A DNA stretch of 64,000 nt from Dyadobacter sp. CY312. Its GTDB lineage: Bacteria; Bacteroidota; Bacteroidia; Cytophagales; Spirosomataceae. The stretch is from the NCBI RefSeq assembly GCF_021390535.1, contig NZ_JAJUXG010000027.1, forward strand, positions 1 to 64,000, given 5' to 3'. The notes under the pieces were generated by a model. That model saw only the letters and a program-made list of their open reading frames with translations. It ran no database searches and was not told where the DNA came from. Positions within the stretch are counted from its first letter, which is position 1, and each line of letters begins with the position of its first letter. Shown here in pieces: positions 1 to 8,803 of the stretch. The position numbers and the translations under genes are program-made.

Positions 1-56
1 GCTTTAAAATCGGGTTCGTAACTGCGACGTCCTTTGTTCGCTTTTTGACTCTCCAT
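1..56 (-). CDS. Transposase orfA, 5' end only (IS3-like)
   Basis: On the minus strand an ATG at 56 opens a frame that runs off the window start: 18 codons, with the basic start MESQKANKGRRSYEPDFK. The R-Y-x-P-x-F-K pattern is typical of the beginning of IS3-type OrfA helix-turn-helix proteins, which bind the inverted repeats of their element. Only this tip is visible, so completeness and exact IS family cannot be judged. No strong Shine-Dalgarno sequence is present, which is usual in Bacteroidota. Confidence 0.5.
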   Translation of the reverse strand, partial: MESQKANKGRRSYEPDFK

Positions 57-360
57 TTTTGCAAAATTTATGCAAAAAAGTGTGCCGCTTTTCTAGACCA
101 CCTCAGATATACCTCGAACAAGGCAAGCTGTAAAAAGAAAGGTGAAAATAACTAGAGTGAAAGTCTCAGATTTTAGCTTACTGATGTAACCGGATTTTTC
201 GGCGATATCCTGAAGCACCAGAAATGATCCCAGCCATATGTTCAGCATTTTTAATTCCTATGTTACCTTCTCACAAATCCAGGCCAGGAATAAAATGTGT
301 CACATTCTTAATTGTGTTGCATAAAGATTGATACCCAATAAAAGAAGTTTTAACACACCT
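57..360. other. Intergenic stretch, no gene seen
   Basis: About 300 AT-rich bases between the transposase start and the XRE gene. No open frame of useful length, convincing hairpin or promoter was recognised. It should hold the transposase's upstream sequence and the 3' flank of the XRE gene. Confidence 0.4.
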
Positions 361-627
361 TCATTTACCTACTTCTTTAAAAAAATCCTCAAAAGAAATA
401 TCCATAGCATTGAGAACTTTGTATAAACTGCTTAAACGAAGATCCTCACTCCCCTTCTCATATTTTCCATACTGAGATCTTGCAATGCTATTTTCAAAGG
501 CAAAATTCTCATAGTTCGAGTATCCTCGCTCTTCGCGAAGCCTTTTTAAGGTTTTACCAATATTTTCCTTAAAAAGATCAAATTCAGGATCTGATTCCCG
601 CTGTTTCTTTATTTGCACCATGCTCAA
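361..627 (-). CDS. XRE-family helix-turn-helix regulator
   Basis: An 88-residue protein consisting of one Cro/C1-type HTH domain (about residues 24-82). The recognition region has the pattern NSIARSQYGKYEKG and is followed by a typical helical end with LNAMDISFEDFF. Single-domain regulators of this size are usual DNA-binding repressors. It stands alone, divergent from the non-coding RNA candidate at 745-970, and the roughly 75 bases between its start and the TTTG box at 705 must hold its own promoter. The target is unknown. It could be a leftover of the adjacent mobile element or a small autonomous regulator. Confidence 0.75.
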   Translation of the reverse strand: MSMVQIKKQRESDPEFDLFKENIGKTLKRLREERGYSNYENFAFENSIARSQYGKYEKGSEDLRLSSLYKVLNAMDISFEDFFKEVGK

Positions 628-704
628 AATAAAGTAGAAACCTTCAAATTGGTTACCTTTATATAAGTACCATTAATTAGATCCATTTAAATAAATACGT
701 TTGA

Positions 705-736
705 TTTGATATTTTAGATGAAATGTTTTATATTTG
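705..736 (+). promoter_or_regulatory. Bacteroidota-type promoter for ncRNA candidate
   Basis: TTTG at 705-708 and TATATTTG at 729-736 are 20 bases apart. This matches the Bacteroidota sigma-ABfr consensus TTTG-N19-21-TAnnTTTG exactly. Transcription would begin near 743. No coding frame follows for over 400 bases, but a strongly folded sequence does (745-970), so the promoter probably drives a non-coding RNA. Confidence 0.6.
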
Positions 737-744
737 ATCTCGAC

Positions 745-970
745 ATTTATGTTGATTTACTGCGAATCTTCAAAAGATACTGAAGCTATTCGCTTAGAGT
801 CTCGATGCTGAAACCTGAGAAATTTCCATGACTATGAGACAATAAGTGAAGGTAGCTCACGACCTAGGCGTGGGTTTACTCTCCTATTGTTAGTCAAGGC
901 TTCTCAGGGCCGCAGCACCAGTAGTATGAGTTCCACGCCTTTAATATTACGGGCTCCACTCTACCAAAGA
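745..970 (+). ncRNA. Structured RNA candidate (long bulged hairpin, 6S-like shape)
   Basis: Nested complementary segments make one long, interrupted hairpin: 806-810/913-917, 814-821/901-908 (8 perfect pairs), 829-834/891-896, 840-844/885-889, 845-850/875-880 (one G-U) and 856-861/869-874 around a 7-base loop. A further pairing, 795-800/958-963, may close the base. The fold follows a consensus promoter and no protein frame covers it. A long rod with asymmetric internal bulges is what 6S RNAs look like, but I cannot match the sequence to a known family; an orphan leader RNA is the alternative. The 3' end is uncertain. Confidence 0.45.
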
Positions 971-1219
971 CTCACAAGTAACAATTACTAAATGTTTCAC
1001 GCTCTTCCACCAGAGCTCAATCATTGTTACGCGTATGAGTAATCGTCTTCTTTACAAGCTGATCATCCGTAAGCCTCAGTAGGGCTGGTTTTCTTTGTGT
1101 TTCCGGTTTTTTGTTGGTTCTGGATTCTTTCCGGGATCGCGGGACCGGTATGCGCTTTTTGCTCCCGCTTTTTTTAGGCCGTGAGCATTCTTTATATGTT
1201 TCACTCCAATCTTTTTGCA

Positions 1220-2575
1220 ATGAACTCACGTTTTTGCTCACCGGGCAAGCTATTGCATTATATGTTTTATCTTTTACTGGCTTTTTCACTGATGATGTGC
1301 TGGCGGCCTGCCAGTGCGCAAAAGAGCGTTGCCCTTTCGGTTGGTGACACCGTGCCGGATGTGCTCATCCGTAATGTGTTGAATTATCATAGCCCGGTTG
1401 CCCGCATCTCTGATTTTAAAGGCAAACTGCTGATCCTGGATTTCTGGGCAACCTGGTGCAAACCCTGTGTGATGATGGTTCCGCGCATGGATTCTTTGGA
1501 AAAGCACTTTGACGGGCAGCTTCAATTTCTGCCTGTGACCTACCAGAGCAGACAAGAGGTGGCCGTGTTCCGGGATAAACTGGCCAAACGAACCGGCCAT
1601 CGTATACAGGGACCGGAAGTTGTCTCCGACTCGGTTTTAAGCAAACTTTTTGTTCACAACGCTGTCCCCCATTATGTATGGATCAATGCCGACCGCAAAG
1701 TGGTGGCAATTACAGGTCTGGAGGAAATTACCCGGCCTAAACTGGCGGCCTATGTATCAGGCAAGTCCACTACCCTGTCGACCAAAACCGATGAGCTCAG
1801 ACTGGGCTACTCTGCCATGGACGGGCCTTTGAGTGGCTTTCTGGCTCAGACAAAGCTCAGGCCCGACGGTTACCGCACTTTTTTCTCGCCGTATATCAAA
1901 GGGCTCAGAAGCCAGGCCATTCTTAAAGAAATATCCTCCGGCCAGGATCACTGGCGGATGACCCTTACCAATGTCACGCCTTTGTCCCTGTACAAATATG
2001 CTTATGGTGAGGGAAGGCGTTTTTTCTCGATGAACACCATCGAGCTGCAAACCAAGGACAGTCTTGATTTTTACAACAATTTCAGTGGCGCAAAGCTGCG
2101 TGAATGGATTCCGTCCGGTACCTACTGTTATGAAATGGTTGTCCCGGCTGCGATGGCACCCAAAGCATTTGGTATGATGCGTGATGATCTGTCGCGTCTG
2201 TTGCCCAGGTATTCGGCCAGAACAGAAAAACGACAAAGACAGGTGCTGGCTTTAATCAGGACTTCTGACCAGGACAGGATCGGATCGAAAACAGCGCAAT
2301 TCAGTGAAAGCTTTGACAAGTTCACCTATCAGGTACGCCGCAAGTCCATGACCGATTTTGTTACGGGCCTCAACGGCATCTACATGAACGGCAGTAAACT
2401 TGTCATTGTCGATATGACCGGCTACAAGGGTTTTATTGACCTGGACCTGGATGTAAATTTTGCCCGGACCGATGATGTAAACAAGGGCCTGGCCCGGTAT
2501 GATCTCAAACTCGTCGAGCGGACCGCCGACATTGATGTACTGGTTATCTGTGATACTTCGGCCGTTGCACAGTAA
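1220..2575 (+). CDS. TlpA/ResA-like thiol-disulfide protein, exported
   Basis: The N-terminus has a hydrophobic segment ending in ASAQ, a likely Sec signal peptide, so it should act in the periplasm. A thioredoxin-fold domain of the AhpC/TlpA type follows, with VGDTVPDV, the FWATWCKPC active site (a C-K-P-C redox pair) and the usual cis-proline region (NAVPHYVW). The C-terminal 250 or so residues are not a domain I recognise. A GTG at 1181 in frame is possible, but ATG 1220 gives a better signal peptide. It sits 30 bases before a SusC gene and SusD follows, a three-gene set common in this phylum where the TlpA protein is thought to handle reduced or metal-bound ligand at the receptor. The substrate is unknown. 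Confidence 0.8.
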   Translation: MNSRFCSPGKLLHYMFYLLLAFSLMMCWRPASAQKSVALSVGDTVPDVLIRNVLNYHSPVARISDFKGKLLILDFWATWCKPCVMMVPRMDSLEKHFDGQLQFLPVTYQSRQEVAVFRDKLAKRTGHRIQGPEVVSDSVLSKLFVHNAVPHYVWINADRKVVAITGLEEITRPKLAAYVSGKSTTLSTKTDELRLGYSAMDGPLSGFLAQTKLRPDGYRTFFSPYIKGLRSQAILKEISSGQDHWRMTLTNVTPLSLYKYAYGEGRRFFSMNTIELQTKDSLDFYNNFSGAKLREWIPSGTYCYEMVVPAAMAPKAFGMMRDDLSRLLPRYSARTEKRQRQVLALIRTSDQDRIGSKTAQFSESFDKFTYQVRRKSMTDFVTGLNGIYMNGSKLVIVDMTGYKGFIDLDLDVNFARTDDVNKGLARYDLKLVERTADIDVLVICDTSAVAQ

Positions 2576-2605
2576 GCGCTCTTTCACTTCTATACTATAT
2601 TTGTT

Positions 2606-5600
2606 ATGAAAACAGCATTTATCCTATTTTTCGCCTGCTTTCTGGGGACGCTCCATGCGCAGTCTGTGGTTACAGGCAGGGTGGTTACAGACAGCACTGC
2701 GCTGCCCGGTGCGGTAATCAAGGTAAAAGGGTCTGGCACGGGTGTAACGGCAGACGAAAAAGGAAATTTCAGACTTGAATTCGATGGGCCGTCTGCCCAC
2801 ATCCAGGTGTCCTACATCGGGTTTGTTTCCACGGAAATGATCGTAATACCCGGCCGGGCGCTGACCATTACGCTTGATCCGGATGCAAACCAGCTGGGTG
2901 AAGTGGTCATCTCGACCGGTTACCAGCATATCCCAAGAGAGCGCTCAACCGGCTCGTTTTCCACGGTAGACAATGCGCTGCTGAGCCGTAGGGTCAGCCC
3001 CGACGTTCTGAGCCGTCTGGATGATACCATGCCGGGACTGATCACCAACAAGGGAAGAGGCGGCGCCCAGGGGCTTCTGATCCGGGGGCAAAGCACGATC
3101 AATTCGGCAAGCAGTCCTTTGATCATCATTGATAATTTCCCCTATGAAGGCGATATTTCAACGCTCAACCCCAATGATGTCGAAAGCGTCACGGTTCTCA
3201 AAGACGCAGCCGCTGCTTCGATCTGGGGATCGCGGGCGGGCAACGGTGTGATTGTAATCACAACCAAAAAGGGAGTGGCCGACCTTGGCCCGCAGATTTC
3301 ATTTAATTCCAATGTGACTGTTTCTCAAAAGCCCGATATTTACTACCAGCCCCGCATCAGCTCATCGGATTACATCGACAATGAGCAGAGACTTTTCGAA
3401 AGCGGCCGCTACGCCTCAGCAGAAAGAAGCGCGTCCAAACTGCCCTTCACGCCGGTACTGGAGCTGCTGATGGCAGCGCGCGACAAATCCATCACCACTG
3501 AGCAGGCCCGGGCAGAGATCGACAAGCTCAGGGGCCTTGATGTCCGAAGCGACTATGATCGCTACCTCTACCGTCCTGCCATCAGCCAGCAGTACGCACT
3601 CTCAATCAAAGGGGGAAGCGGGAAAAACCGGTACTTTATCTCCACTGGATATGACAAAGGCCGGGCTTTTAGTACTGGAAACGACAACCAGCGGTTTACT
3701 CTCAACATCAATAACACCTTTTCGCTAAGCAGCAAACTGGAATTGTCCGCTGGTCTCTATTACGCACAGGCTACAAACAATTCAAACAGTCAGGGACCTG
3801 TGACCTATACCAATCCGCTGTCAGGGTTTACAGGGGCCGCCATTTACCCTTATGCACAGCTGGCAGATCAGACCGGGGCTCCCCTGCCGCTGATCAACCA
3901 GTACCGGTTATCCTATTTGCAGCAGGCCCGGCAGACGGGCGTACTGGACTGGGACTACCGGCCACTGCAGGAACTGCAGCTGGCAGACAACAAGTCAAGG
4001 CTGGCTGACTACCGGATCAACGCGACGCTAAACTATCAAATTGCTCCGGGCCTTTCTTTCAGTACGCTTTATCAGTATGGAAACGGTGCCAGTAGTGTGA
4101 GAAATCACTACAGCCAGCAGACTTACATGGCCAGAAACCTGATCAACCGCTTCACATCAATCGATGAAAACGGCGTGATGAGCCGCAATGTGCCACTGGG
4201 CGGCGTTCTTGACAGAACACAGGCCGGTTACAGCTCTCACAACGTCCGCGGGCAGCTGGATTTTAGCAAATCGTTCACAGATGCCCATCAGCTGACTGCA
4301 ATTGCCGGAGTTGAGCTGCGCGACCTCGGCAAGAGCAGTGCCAGTTACAGAACCTACGGATATGATGACAATTTCGCTACTGGTAAAGCGGTCAACTACA
4401 TCACCCCGTTTGTCAACTTTGTCAATCCGGCGTCCACCATCCGTATTCCCTATTCGGATATGCAGTCTGAGGAAACCGACAGGTATCTGTCCTACTATGC
4501 CAATGCCGGTTATACGCTTAAAAACCGCTACACGCTCTCGGCGAGCGCACGTCTGGACCAAAGCAATCTGTTTGGCGTGGATGCCAATGACAAAGGTGTA
4601 CCGCTTTATTCAGCGGGCGCCAGCTACAATATCAGCAAGGAAGATTTCTACCGGCTGCTGTGGCTGCCGGTTCTCAAACTGCGTGGCACGTTCGGATACA
4701 GCGGTAACAGCAACAAAAATGTATCTGCCCTGACCACTGCATCCTTTGGCAGCCGGGGTGATCTCAATACGGGTGCAACCTATGCAACCATCCAGAATCC
4801 CCCCAATCCCGGCCTGCGGTGGGAAAAGGTGCGGACCATCAATGTCGGGGTAGACTTCCAGACCACAAACCGGACTATCTCGGGTTCTGTGGAATACTAT
4901 CACAAAAAGGGCATGGACCTGATCGGCAGCATGCCTTATCCGGGCAGCTCAGGGGTCAAGCTTTTCACCGGCAACTATGCGGCCACCTCCTCTCGCGGTG
5001 TGGACCTGATACTTGACGCGCGCATGATCAATTCCGGACTTCAGTGGTCAGCCAATTTTATGCTAAGCCACGTTGCCGAAAAAGTAACGCGTTATGACAT
5101 CAAATCCCTGGCTGCCTTCTACATCAACAGCGGTGACGGCATAAGCATATACCCTTTGCAGGGAAAGCCGCTCTACGCGGTGTACAGCATGCCATGGGCA
5201 GGCCTGGATCCTGCCAACGGAGATCCGCAGGGCTATTTGAACGGCGAGGTCAGCAAGGACTACGCAGCGATGCTCAACATGGGTGCAGACGACATGCTTT
5301 ACCACGGCCCTGCCAGACCGGTACTTTACGGGGCATTGCGCAACACGATCAGCTGGAAATCTCTCTCACTTTCTGTGAACACAAATTACAGAATGGGCTA
5401 TTATTATAGAACAAGGTCAGTCTCCTACGCAGAAATGAATGCGGGTCTGCTCACGCATGGCGATTTCAGCAGACGCTGGCAAAAGCCGGGAGATGAGCAG
5501 CTGACCAGTGTGCCTTCCATGCCTGCCAGTCCGAATGTGAACCGTGAAAGTTTTTACAGCCGGTCTTCTGCACTTGTCAAAAAAGCAGACCACATCCGCC

Positions 5601-5800
5601 TTCAGGACATCAATCTGAGCTACCGGCTCAGCAAATCATCACTGCCGGGACTGCCCTTTCATTCAGTCCATCTCTATCTGTATGCCAGTAACCTTGGCAT
5701 TATATGGAAATCCTCTGAGGGGCATCTGGACCCGGACTACGCATATTCCGATTTCATTCCGCCCGCAAGTATGAGCTTGGGTATTAAACTGGATTTTTAA
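2606..5800 (+). CDS. SusC/RagA-family TonB-linked outer-membrane receptor
   Basis: A 1064-residue receptor with a signal peptide (ends LHAQ), a carboxypeptidase-D-like regulatory domain (about 20-105), a TonB plug and a C-terminal beta barrel. The plug shows GLLIRGQSTI, PLIIIDNFPY, NPNDVESVTVLKDAAA and GNGVIVITTKKG, which are hallmark SusC segments. It imports a bound nutrient across the outer membrane with energy from TonB/ExbBD. It is followed after 12 bases by a SusD gene, so the two form a complex. No carbohydrate enzymes adjoin, and the TlpA neighbour suggests a peptide or metal-linked ligand rather than glycan; that is inference. Confidence 0.93.
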   Translation: MKTAFILFFACFLGTLHAQSVVTGRVVTDSTALPGAVIKVKGSGTGVTADEKGNFRLEFDGPSAHIQVSYIGFVSTEMIVIPGRALTITLDPDANQLGEVVISTGYQHIPRERSTGSFSTVDNALLSRRVSPDVLSRLDDTMPGLITNKGRGGAQGLLIRGQSTINSASSPLIIIDNFPYEGDISTLNPNDVESVTVLKDAAAASIWGSRAGNGVIVITTKKGVADLGPQISFNSNVTVSQKPDIYYQPRISSSDYIDNEQRLFESGRYASAERSASKLPFTPVLELLMAARDKSITTEQARAEIDKLRGLDVRSDYDRYLYRPAISQQYALSIKGGSGKNRYFISTGYDKGRAFSTGNDNQRFTLNINNTFSLSSKLELSAGLYYAQATNNSNSQGPVTYTNPLSGFTGAAIYPYAQLADQTGAPLPLINQYRLSYLQQARQTGVLDWDYRPLQELQLADNKSRLADYRINATLNYQIAPGLSFSTLYQYGNGASSVRNHYSQQTYMARNLINRFTSIDENGVMSRNVPLGGVLDRTQAGYSSHNVRGQLDFSKSFTDAHQLTAIAGVELRDLGKSSASYRTYGYDDNFATGKAVNYITPFVNFVNPASTIRIPYSDMQSEETDRYLSYYANAGYTLKNRYTLSASARLDQSNLFGVDANDKGVPLYSAGASYNISKEDFYRLLWLPVLKLRGTFGYSGNSNKNVSALTTASFGSRGDLNTGATYATIQNPPNPGLRWEKVRTINVGVDFQTTNRTISGSVEYYHKKGMDLIGSMPYPGSSGVKLFTGNYAATSSRGVDLILDARMINSGLQWSANFMLSHVAEKVTRYDIKSLAAFYINSGDGISIYPLQGKPLYAVYSMPWAGLDPANGDPQGYLNGEVSKDYAAMLNMGADDMLYHGPARPVLYGALRNTISWKSLSLSVNTNYRMGYYYRTRSVSYAEMNAGLLTHGDFSRRWQKPGDEQLTSVPSMPASPNVNRESFYSRSSALVKKADHIRLQDINLSYRLSKSSLPGLPFHSVHLYLYASNLGIIWKSSEGHLDPDYAYSDFIPPASMSLGIKLDF

Positions 5801-5812
5801 TCAAACACCATC

Positions 5813-7159
5813 ATGAAAACACAAATGGTAAACATGCTGCGCCTGATGCTGTTAATTAATCTGTTAACAGGATGCACAGGTGATTTTTTAGACAAAAAAC
5901 CACAGAAATCCCTGCTGGTGCCCCAGGGTCTGACAGACCTGCAGGCGCTGCTGGACAACAGCATCAATCTGATGAACGTGACGCCCTCCCTGCCGATGGT
6001 CTCTGATGGTGATTTTATCATGTCAGAGCCTGTGCTTCAAAGTCAGTCGCAAATGACCCAAAGCAGTTATGTCTGGTCTGACCAGGTACAAAATGAGCTG
6101 GCCGACTGGGACATTCCCTACAAGCAGGTTTTCTATTGTAACATTGTTCTCGACGGGCTGGCAAACATGCAGCCTGACGCAGGCACTGAGTATAACAGCG
6201 TAAAAGCAGGCGCACTGTTCTTTCGGGCACTGGCCTTTTACAACCTTGCCCAGCAGTTCTGTGCACAGTATGATCCGGCCACAGCCAGCCAGCTGCCTGG
6301 TATTCCGCTAGGACTAAAAGCGGATATCAACCAGATCCTGCCACGAAGCAGCCTGGCTCAGACCTATGACCGTATTATTGAAGATTTGCTGAAAGCCGAG
6401 CCGCTGCTGGAAACCACACCGCTGTATCTGACGCGACCGTCCCGGCCCGCCGTGCAGGCGCTGCTAGCCAGGGTTTATCTGTCAATGGGCGATTATGCAA
6501 AGGCAGGAGCTTTTGCGCAGGCCTGCCTGGCGCTGAAAAATGATCTGCTGGATTACAGTACACTCAAACCGGCATCCGCCAGCCCGTTTCCGCTCCCACT
6601 GGTCAGTGGCAACCCGGAAGTGCTTTTTTATTCGAGAGTAAACACATTAGTTTTCGATAATACCGGGGCTACAGCAGACAGCTCGCTGCTTAAATCCTAT
6701 CAGGACAACGATCTTAGAAAGCTGCTTTATTTCAACAGTGCTGCCAATTACAAGGGATCATATACAGGAACCATCTATCCCTTCTCAGGGCTGAGCACCA
6801 GTGAAGTGTACCTGATCAGCGCCGAGTGTCAGGCGAGAACTGGCCAGACGGCTGCCGCAATGAGCACACTGAACAAACTTCTTGAAAACAGATGGATAAA
6901 AAGTGAATTCAAGCAGCTGACCGCTTCTTCGGCTGATCAAGCCCTGTCTGTGATTTTATCAGAACGAAGAAAGGAAATGGTGGGAAGGGCTGTGCGCTGG
7001 CAGGATCTCAGACGGCTTAACCAGCAGCCCGCTTATGCACAGGAACTGGTCCGCATTGTAGGCGGTGTCACCTACAGACTTGCTGCGAACGGCAGAAGGT
7101 ACTTATTCAAAATCCCGTTGGACCAGATCGTCGGCAGCGGAATTGAGCAGAATCCATAA
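5813..7159 (+). CDS. SusD/RagB-family outer-membrane lipoprotein
   Basis: A 448-residue lipoprotein with signal peptide and lipobox (LLTGC, then TGDFLDKKP, the typical SusD start). TPR-like helical segments follow (QALLARVYLSMGDYAKAGAFA; YLISAECQARTGQTAAAMSTLN), then the conserved late block LSERRKEMVGRAVRWQDLRRL. SusD caps the SusC barrel outside the cell and captures ligand. It is somewhat shorter than glycan-binding SusD proteins (usually over 500), as in TlpA-associated clusters. Same operon as the preceding SusC; ends just before a bidirectional terminator. Confidence 0.9.
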   Translation: MKTQMVNMLRLMLLINLLTGCTGDFLDKKPQKSLLVPQGLTDLQALLDNSINLMNVTPSLPMVSDGDFIMSEPVLQSQSQMTQSSYVWSDQVQNELADWDIPYKQVFYCNIVLDGLANMQPDAGTEYNSVKAGALFFRALAFYNLAQQFCAQYDPATASQLPGIPLGLKADINQILPRSSLAQTYDRIIEDLLKAEPLLETTPLYLTRPSRPAVQALLARVYLSMGDYAKAGAFAQACLALKNDLLDYSTLKPASASPFPLPLVSGNPEVLFYSRVNTLVFDNTGATADSSLLKSYQDNDLRKLLYFNSAANYKGSYTGTIYPFSGLSTSEVYLISAECQARTGQTAAAMSTLNKLLENRWIKSEFKQLTASSADQALSVILSERRKEMVGRAVRWQDLRRLNQQPAYAQELVRIVGGVTYRLAANGRRYLFKIPLDQIVGSGIEQNP

Positions 7160-7182
7160 TGCTCAGAAACATGGTAAGAAAG

Positions 7183-7205
7183 AGGCCGCCCTGGTCGGGC
7201 GGCCT
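7183..7205. terminator. GC-rich hairpin between convergent genes
   Basis: Perfect 9-bp stem AGGCCGCCC/GGGCGGCCT with a 5-base loop. It lies 24 bases after the SusD stop and 8 bases past the stop of the convergent DUF6520 gene, so it can serve both strands. T-runs are weak on either side. Confidence 0.65.
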
Positions 7206-7213
7206 TCATATCC

Positions 7214-7465
7214 CTACTGCGCAGTAGATTTTCCGTAATCGATGACCGATACTGTGCTACCGACCTGCAAGCCGGTACATTCCCTGTTTGGGTTGTTATC
7301 ACAGCTGATTTGCCGATCACCGATCGGCTGCCAGTCGGCAGGCTCTCCTTCTGGTGCAGCGTTAAAAACATTCGGATCAGTGGTCAGTGCATTGCCAGCC
7401 ACTGCCAAACCGCCGCCCAGCATTAATGCGGCAGCAAAAAGGAAATCAATTCTTAACTTTTTCAT
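7214..7465 (-). CDS. Small exported DUF6520-type protein
   Basis: An 83-residue protein with a clear signal peptide (MKKLRIDFLFAAALMLGGG, cleavage near AVAGNA) and a short mature part holding two cysteines (ISCDNNPNRECTG). This matches my recollection of DUF6520, a family of very small exported Bacteroidota proteins commonly encoded next to MauE/DoxX-like membrane proteins, as here. Function unknown; the Cys pair and neighbour suggest a redox-related role, which is inference. It starts about 130 bases after the MauE-like stop, on the same strand. Confidence 0.6.
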   Translation of the reverse strand: MKKLRIDFLFAAALMLGGGLAVAGNALTTDPNVFNAAPEGEPADWQPIGDRQISCDNNPNRECTGLQVGSTVSVIDYGKSTAQ

Positions 7466-7596
7466 AATTTTTAAAATTTAAACGGTTAAAAAATGAAAGT
7501 GTATTTGATTGCTTACTCGGTTTTCAGGTTTTCGGCACCGCCTGGCGCAGCAAGGGCAGCCGTCCCGGCTGAGCCTTGTGCGACTGTTAATTCGTT

Positions 7597-8022
7597 TCAG
7601 TCCGTACTGCTCGGGGCTTTTGAGCGCAGCAGCCAGATTCCGGTGATTGAGAGCAGAAGAAAAAACAGGTTAAATACAAAATGCACCTCAAAATCCATGG
7701 ATTTGAGCACCCCCCCGCAGCTGCAGGGCACCCTGTCAAAAACATTCAGGAGCACAAGACCCATGTACCCGGTGAAGACCGCCATCAGTACCGCGGCACC
7801 AAAAAGGCCTGCAAGGCGGAATTTAGCGCTCGTGATCAGTAAGACAACTGCAAGCTCGGCTGCTGGGATCACCCACAAAAGCACCGGTACTGACCAGGAT
7901 GGCAGCACCTGATTGCCCAGTTCGCTTTCAAACCTTTTCAGGTCGAGGAGCTTGGCGGCCGCGGTGTAGAACAGCAACAGAACCAGCGCTGCGCAAATCA
8001 GTCTGAGTAAATTGGTCTTCAT
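7597..8022 (-). CDS. MauE/DoxX-family redox-associated membrane protein
   Basis: A 141-residue protein with four predicted membrane helices. Just before the last helix is the motif PCSCGG, typical of Bacteroidota MauE-like proteins and thought to be redox active. MauE relatives support disulfide formation or methylamine dehydrogenase maturation at the inner membrane. It probably acts with the exported cysteine-containing DUF6520 protein downstream. The helix 1-2 region (YTAAAKLLDLKRFESELG) carries the family's usual charged loop. Confidence 0.75.
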   Translation of the reverse strand: MKTNLLRLICAALVLLLFYTAAAKLLDLKRFESELGNQVLPSWSVPVLLWVIPAAELAVVLLITSAKFRLAGLFGAAVLMAVFTGYMGLVLLNVFDRVPCSCGGVLKSMDFEVHFVFNLFFLLLSITGIWLLRSKAPSSTD

Positions 8023-8201
8023 ACTAGCTCGTGTTTACAGAGTGGAAAGGGCTTGCCTTGAAAGCCTGTTTAGCCATGGCCACCGCCCGATAACCCGATA
8101 AAACTAGAATGAAAAAAGATTAGCCAACTTCCTGTTTTGTAAGCAGCTGTAAATTTATTCTGATATGAAGACCTGCTGTTTTGTTGCTTTTTATGCTGGT
8201 T

Positions 8202-8762
8202 TCAGTCAATATTTCTGCGGATTTCGCTGATTCTGCCCGGGGTTGTTTCCAGATAACTGGCAATGTCTTTGAGCAGCAGGCGTTCGGCGGGAAAATTCTC
8301 CTGAAACTCCGCGTAGCCCTGGGCGGTGGGTAGCGAGCAAAGAAAAGACCGCTGCTCTGAGTAGTTTCTGTCATTGAGAATGATCTTGCTTGAAAGCTTG
8401 GGAGCCTCCGCGAAAGTATGGTACAGATACAGTATGCTGCTATCAGAAAAGGTACTCAGCCTGCTGTCCTCCAGTAGCATAATCCGGTCTGCCGCCGTCT
8501 GGTGTCCCGGCCCGCTGGCCAGAAGCATAACCTGATCCTGTTTCCAGAACCGGGTAACATGTTCTTTTCCTTCCTGATCCTGATAATAGCCTTTGGCAAG
8601 GCCATCCTGAACATACCAGATCATAGGCGTGTGACCATTGCGGCGCAGAACATCACCCTTTTTGAACTGTTTGTGGATCAACGCTTTACTGAGCGCAGTC
8701 ATAAATGGCTGACCCAGCGGATAAAAAGAAGCGAAGTGATTGGTAATTTCAAAGTTGTTCAT
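8202..8762 (-). CDS. Crp/Fnr-family transcriptional regulator
   Basis: A 186-residue protein with an N-terminal cyclic-nucleotide-binding-like beta barrel (about 20-120; GDVLRRNGHTPMIWYVQDG) and a C-terminal winged HTH ending LLKDIASYLETTPGRISEIRR. It belongs to the group of Bacteroidota Crp regulators that usually lack the cAMP-binding arginine; effector unknown. No Fnr-type cysteine cluster is visible. It lies 180 bases upstream of the MauE-like gene on the same strand and may control it. Confidence 0.85.
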   Translation of the reverse strand: MNNFEITNHFASFYPLGQPFMTALSKALIHKQFKKGDVLRRNGHTPMIWYVQDGLAKGYYQDQEGKEHVTRFWKQDQVMLLASGPGHQTAADRIMLLEDSRLSTFSDSSILYLYHTFAEAPKLSSKIILNDRNYSEQRSFLCSLPTAQGYAEFQENFPAERLLLKDIASYLETTPGRISEIRRNID

Positions 8763-8803
8763 ACGCCCGATTTGTTTATTTTAATGGTTCTGGTTGTCGG
8801 CTG

